Source: Sapria himalayana
Taxonomy: Eukaryota; Streptophyta; Magnoliopsida; Malpighiales; Rafflesiaceae
Direction: 5' to 3'
Assembly (NCBI GenBank): GCA_029783825.1
Contig: JAREIK010000506.1
Location: 946,502-1,010,501, forward strand
Length of the DNA: 64,000 nucleotides
Shown here in pieces: positions 60,130 to 64,000 of the stretch (its first letter is position 1; the number at the start of each line of letters is the position of its first letter). The position numbers were made by a program, and so were the translations under genes. The notes beneath the pieces were generated by a model. The model was given only the letters and a program-made list of their open reading frames with translations, ran no database searches and was not told the origin of the DNA.

Positions 60130-61440
60130 TAGTCATTTATTTTTATGTCTTTATTATCTGACTATCTATATGAATTCTAGGGTCAACATTGAAGAGATTT
60201 AAATATTATTAAATACATATTCATATGCATGAACTAATTATAAGAACTAGATTATAAAATTTATAAATAATTAGATAATCTATTTTATTATTATAAAAAT
60301 AAGTATGATAGATTAAACAAGCATCCGAGTATAAAGATTGATATCGTATTTGGAGGATAATAATTTTTTTAATTCAATTAACTATTGATTATTATTTTAT
60401 TTTATTTCAATGATTATTGTTTTTATAATGATAAAATAGATTATCTAATTAGATACTGATTATTTTATATAAAACATTTTGATAAGGAGACCCTTCAAAT
60501 TTAAGAAAGTTGAAATAATTAGACACTTATTTAATTTTATTTCAAAGTTATATAAAAAATTTTGATATATTGATTTGGTAAAAATCATACGAATCAATTT
60601 TTGTTATTGTCTATTTTACCTCTTTATTGCTCGTATAAATCTTAGAGTTAAGGTTAAATAGATGCAAAATACTATTAAATATATATCTACTTGTATTAAT
60701 CATAAGAATCAAAAGGTATGATTTATGAATAGAGGAGTCAAACATGCTGGGCTGGGCTAGCTTGGCTAGCTTGGCTTGTTTTTTTCAGGCCCTTCGGGCT
60801 CATGTGCCATGTCAGGCACAACACAATAATCTGGAGTGCAGGTCCGGCATGACTCATTGGGTTAGGATGATTTTTAAAAATTAGTGTTTGAGTCCTGTGC
60901 AGTTGTGCTGCCGTGCTGCTGTGCCGCTATCCCCATTGGGTTTGCCAAGCCATCTCTCGTCGAGCAATCCCATGTTGTCCTCTATCGGGCATAGTTTCGT
61001 CGGTCCTCGAGAGCGTCGCCCATGCTATGCTCATGTGGTAGGCACCCGTGTCGTGCTTGGCAATGCATGCAGGCTGTACCGAGCTGAAGACCCTCGGCCA
61101 AGCATGACATGAGCCGTGCCGTGAGCTGGCCTGGCACGGGCATGGGCACAGTTTGCATTGTGTCGTGTTAGGCTAGGCCTTGGTCGCCTGACCCATTTGA
61201 TACGTCTATTTATGAATAATTAGTTAACTTATATAATTATAATAAAAATAAATATGATAGTTTTAGTTTGCTTATGAATATGAAGATCAACATCGTATTT
61301 AAAAATGATAATTTTTTTGATTTAGTTAGTTAGAGGCAAACAACGATGTCCCTTGAATATGAGCGATATTAAAATATATAGACACTAATTACCATTTCAT
61401 TTTATTTCAAAGTTATATTAAAAATTTTAATATATTAAGT
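60130..61440. repeat. Tandem duplication in the intron, one copy carrying a hAT-like insertion
   Basis: Unit 1 is about 60130-60580, unit 2 about 60590-61440. Matching landmarks: 'tctatatgaattctagggtcaacatt' versus 'cgtataaatcttagagttaaggtt' (60165 and 60630), and 'ttatttcaaagttatat-aaaaattttgatatatt' (60538 and 61403). 'ataataatttttttaattcaatta' also matches 'aatgataatttttttgatttagtta' (60357 and 61305). Unit 2 is longer by the 479-bp hAT-like element at 60730-61208. Confidence 0.6.
60730..61208. mobile_element. Complete GC-rich hAT-like non-autonomous element (island VI)
   Basis: Starts tagaggagtcaaac and ends catttgatacgtcta, imperfect inverted complements. It is flanked by a perfect 8-bp direct repeat tttatgaa (60722-60729 and 61209-61216). 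479 bp, GC-rich with 'ggcatg/gccgtgcc' words and no transposase. The tandem unit at 60130-60580 holds the uninterrupted site tttataaataattag at 60260-60274, which matches the flanks joined across the insertion. The 74-codon frame at 60888-61112 is not supported as a gene. Confidence 0.8.
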
Positions 61441-61949
61441 TTATAGAAATTATATAAATTTATTTTTCTCGTACTTTATAAAATAATATGTGATTTATTA
61501 ACTCTTTTGGTTTCTAGTATAATATTATAATCTATTTTTTATAATTATAAATGTGATTTTAATTATCAAGATAATACTATGATTAGATGTCATTAAAGCT
61601 ATGTCTTGTTAAAAGATAAATTATTTACAGATGCGATTTGAAGATTAAGTGAAAAAGTTGTAAGTGGATGATGATATATACGAATATGATGATTTTAAAA
61701 TAATGAGCTATGATGATTCGAACCAGACATAATGACATTGAATTGACATGTATTTTTCTAGAGTTTTTTATTAAATTTTAGATTTATATTTCTAGACGTG
61801 AATGTATGTTTTAATGTTTTTTATATTTGTTATTAATGATATTTGTAGTGTAATTTATATTAAAAAAATTACTTTTTTTTATATACATAATGTTTATATA
61901 AATATAAATATAAAATCTACTAAATTTAACCATGAAATTAATTAATTTA

Positions 61950-62060
61950 AAGGTACCTTTGCCACACAAGCTTGCTGTCGCTACTGCTGCCACTGCCACC
62001 CTAGCTTCCTTTTGCCTGTGTTAGCCATAATGGCTAGCCTAGGCCATTGCATGGATCGGT
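61950..62060. other. Short GC-richer patch of unknown origin
   Basis: 'cttgctgtcgctactgctgccactgccaccc' words (quoted in part) and 'gccataatggctagcctaggcc'. No terminal repeats or reading frame of merit. It may be an eroded hAT-like remnant. Confidence 0.3.
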
Positions 62061-62129
62061 ATATCGATTATATCAGTAGAGTCGCAGTTGTAATAGTTCT
62101 AAAATATAATTTTGGCCATATTTTTTTTT

Positions 62130-64000
62130 ATATCGCACCAATCAAGTGACATTATTACAAGAAATTATAATATTTTTCAAATATCATGATTTATTTGTTA
62201 TATAGTTAAAATTATAGCACATTAAACAATTTTTTGTTATGACAATTTTTTTTTGCTGTTATTATGCTTCACAAAACATAATAACAGCAAAAATAATTTT
62301 TGGTCGTGGTATTATTTGACATCATGGCATAGTGTTGCTTAGAGAAAATGTCTTAGTCATGACAAATTCTTTTGTTGTGGCTTTATGTTTTAAACAAGAA
62401 TTATCTTAGTTATAATATTTTTGCTGATACGACCATGTGCCTTCAAGAGGATTTTTTTAAATTATTGATAACTTTTTTGCTGTGGCTTTGTATTTCTAGA
62501 AATAAATTATCTCGATCGTGATATTTCTTTGCTGCTATGAATTTGTGCTCCAAAAGGAATTCAAAAAATTGATAAAGTTGTGATCTAAATCTAAAGTTGT
62601 GATATCCAACTTGAAATGCTGCACATTAAAGACAAGAACATGGTAATTCTAAGGTGGCATAAATTTTAATTTCTAATTAGGAATAAATTAAAGTCGAATT
62701 CAAGCAAATATTGATTAGAAATTAAATTTGATATTTATGTAATCACGCTAGCATTAAACATCTTGTATTAATTCTCTGTCAATGTGAGATTAAATAAAAA
62801 TCTAGGATTGATTTATGTATATGTGTATGATGATTATGTTTGTATAATATTTTATTATGAAAATATTATATTTTGAATATTGATTGATATAGATGTTAAT
62901 TAGATATTTAGAATATAGATTTAAGATCCCACTATAATATATATTTATGCATGATAGACAAATAGACAATGACATGTAAGCCATGGGATACTCATGAGAT
63001 TCGATCCGAAGGAAGTGACAACCCTATGACTCTTATTCTATGAGATCAATTTTTATGTGGAAATTTTAAATTTATATAAATTTAATTAATGTGAGTATAG
63101 TAATTTCAAAGTTGAAAATATAAATAAATTTATGATTATTTTATTATGTATATTTTATAAGAAATGACCTTCAAATGAGATGTGGATTATGTATAACATC
63201 TAACTTATGAGTTTTATTAAAATGTGAGTCGTGTGTTGTTCTGTAATAATAAGTGACATGTAAGTCACGCGACACATAGAAATGGATGTATTTTATAAGA
63301 TGGTGATATTCCTATAAATTATTTATTTTTGTATCACTTACATAAATAAAATCTATAGGAAAATATATGTTAATTGATGTGAGTATGATATTTAAAAAAT
63401 TAAAGTTTACAACATAATTATTATTATTTCATATAATATTTATTATGACAATTGAAGTTAAAATAAAAATGCATAATCAAGATAATTGTCATAAATAGTT
63501 AAGTATTATCTAAAAAAGTAAAATGTGGATAACTTTTGAACAAAGTTAGTGTGATTTTGGTAGTAAAATACTGAAGACAGTTATAAAAGAATCATCTTTG
63601 ATAATAAAAATTTGAGATTGATAATTACTTTGCATGCTAAGTGAGCTAAGGGAAAATCCACATCAAGTTTACTTTTTGTTTGATATTTACCATAACATTA
63701 TCATAATATTAAAGACATTTCATCATACATAATGAAGTGAGTTAATCCTTGATTTTAAGTATTTATTTGAGATTCAAGTTTATTTTCTTAACTTAAACAA
63801 TAATTAGTTCACTATTAATTTGTTAAATTGCTCAGATAATTTATATGAGATTGATATCTGAACTTATATTTACTTTATTAATTGTATGACTCTTATATTA
63901 GTGGATCTCTATTATTAACAAAATTAATTGTTCATAATCTTTTAGTGTTGTGTCATTAATAATAAGTTTTGATATTGTAAAAAAGTTGCAATAAGTTTTT
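62130..64000 (+). repeat. Partial LTR, copy F4, of the Athila/Tat-type family, in the RLT1-like intron
   Basis: The minisatellite words 'gaaattatcttagttatgat' recur at 62395-62540 ('agaattatcttagttataat', 'aaattatctcgatcgtgata'). 'aagaaatgaccttcaaatgag' at about 63158 matches 15088 (aaagaaatgacctttaaat). The 'ccatgggatactcatgagattcgatc' region near 62980 parallels the 'catggaacatactcacatag' region at 14908. The copy runs off the right edge. No internal element region is seen in the window. Confidence 0.5.
62250..62293. repeat. Perfect 17-bp inverted repeat with 10-base loop
   Basis: tttttgctgttattatg (62250-62266) and cataataacagcaaaaa (62277-62293) around cttcacaaaa. Confidence 0.9.

Noticed and set aside
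60888..61112. 74-residue frame inside hAT-like island VI
   Set aside because: Composition effect inside a transposon, with no conserved motif.
61811..61999. 62-residue minus-strand frame beginning with Ala/Val repeats
   Set aside because: Falls in a short GC-richer patch followed by AT-rich low-complexity DNA. No signal of selection or homology.
1..64000. tRNA, rRNA or other structural RNA genes
   Set aside because: No cloverleaf boxes or rRNA-like conserved stretches were recognised by eye. A covariance-model search would be decisive.

Overview
This window looks like nuclear DNA of a flowering plant. It is strongly AT-rich and dominated by decayed LTR retrotransposons of the Ty3/gypsy and Ty1/copia types. 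It also carries GC-rich hAT-like DNA elements, a CACTA-like end and many microsatellites. The only clearly intact host gene is the 5' part of a plant-specific homeobox-DDT (RINGLET/RLT, RLT1-like) gene, whose protein family partners ISWI chromatin remodelers. I cannot name the species. The amount of decay in the elements suggests a lineage that keeps old insertions for a long time.

Layout. 1-26.1 kb: a cluster of one Ty3/gypsy family of Athila/Tat type with LTRs of about 2.3-2.7 kb. I find three forward or inverted-forward copies at 2.76-5.23 (+), 13.56-15.91 (+) and 62.1-64.0 (+, partial). Four reverse copies lie at 9.96-12.32, 15.92-18.64, 22.09-24.40 and 24.43-26.05 kb (the last partial). 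They bracket broken gag, pol and post-pol ORF remnants in both directions. 26.1-28.5 kb: the 3' end of a copia element and a recent 0.33-kb segmental duplication. 30.3-31.4 kb: a GC-rich hAT-like island and minisatellites. 31.7-38.6 kb: copia LTRs and a degenerate copia pol on the minus strand, with a small gypsy integrase-tail fragment between the LTRs. 38.8-39.15 kb: a PP2A catalytic-subunit pseudogene fragment. 39.9-42.3 kb: extremely AT-rich DNA with a small MITE and a CACTA-like terminus. 44.8-45.5 kb: dense microsatellites. 46.0-49.2 kb: a minus-strand copia element with both LTRs but most of its RT deleted. 49.2-50.05 kb: a direct duplication of the upstream region of the host gene.

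50.05-64 kb: promoter, leader and first three coding exons of the RLT1-like gene (exons 50733-50856, 51058-51504 and 51653-51741; 220 codons in an open frame). They are followed by a third intron that has not ended by the window edge (at least 12.2 kb). That intron holds a copia LTR/PBS remnant, at least six GC-rich hAT-like segments and another Athila-type LTR. One hAT-like element has a perfect 8-bp target duplication and an apparent empty site in a neighbouring tandem copy.

The window does not hold an operon or a defence system. Its interest lies in how retroelement arrays, inversions and DNA-element insertions have rebuilt the surroundings and intron of a chromatin-regulator gene. All retroelement coding regions are broken by stops and frameshifts.
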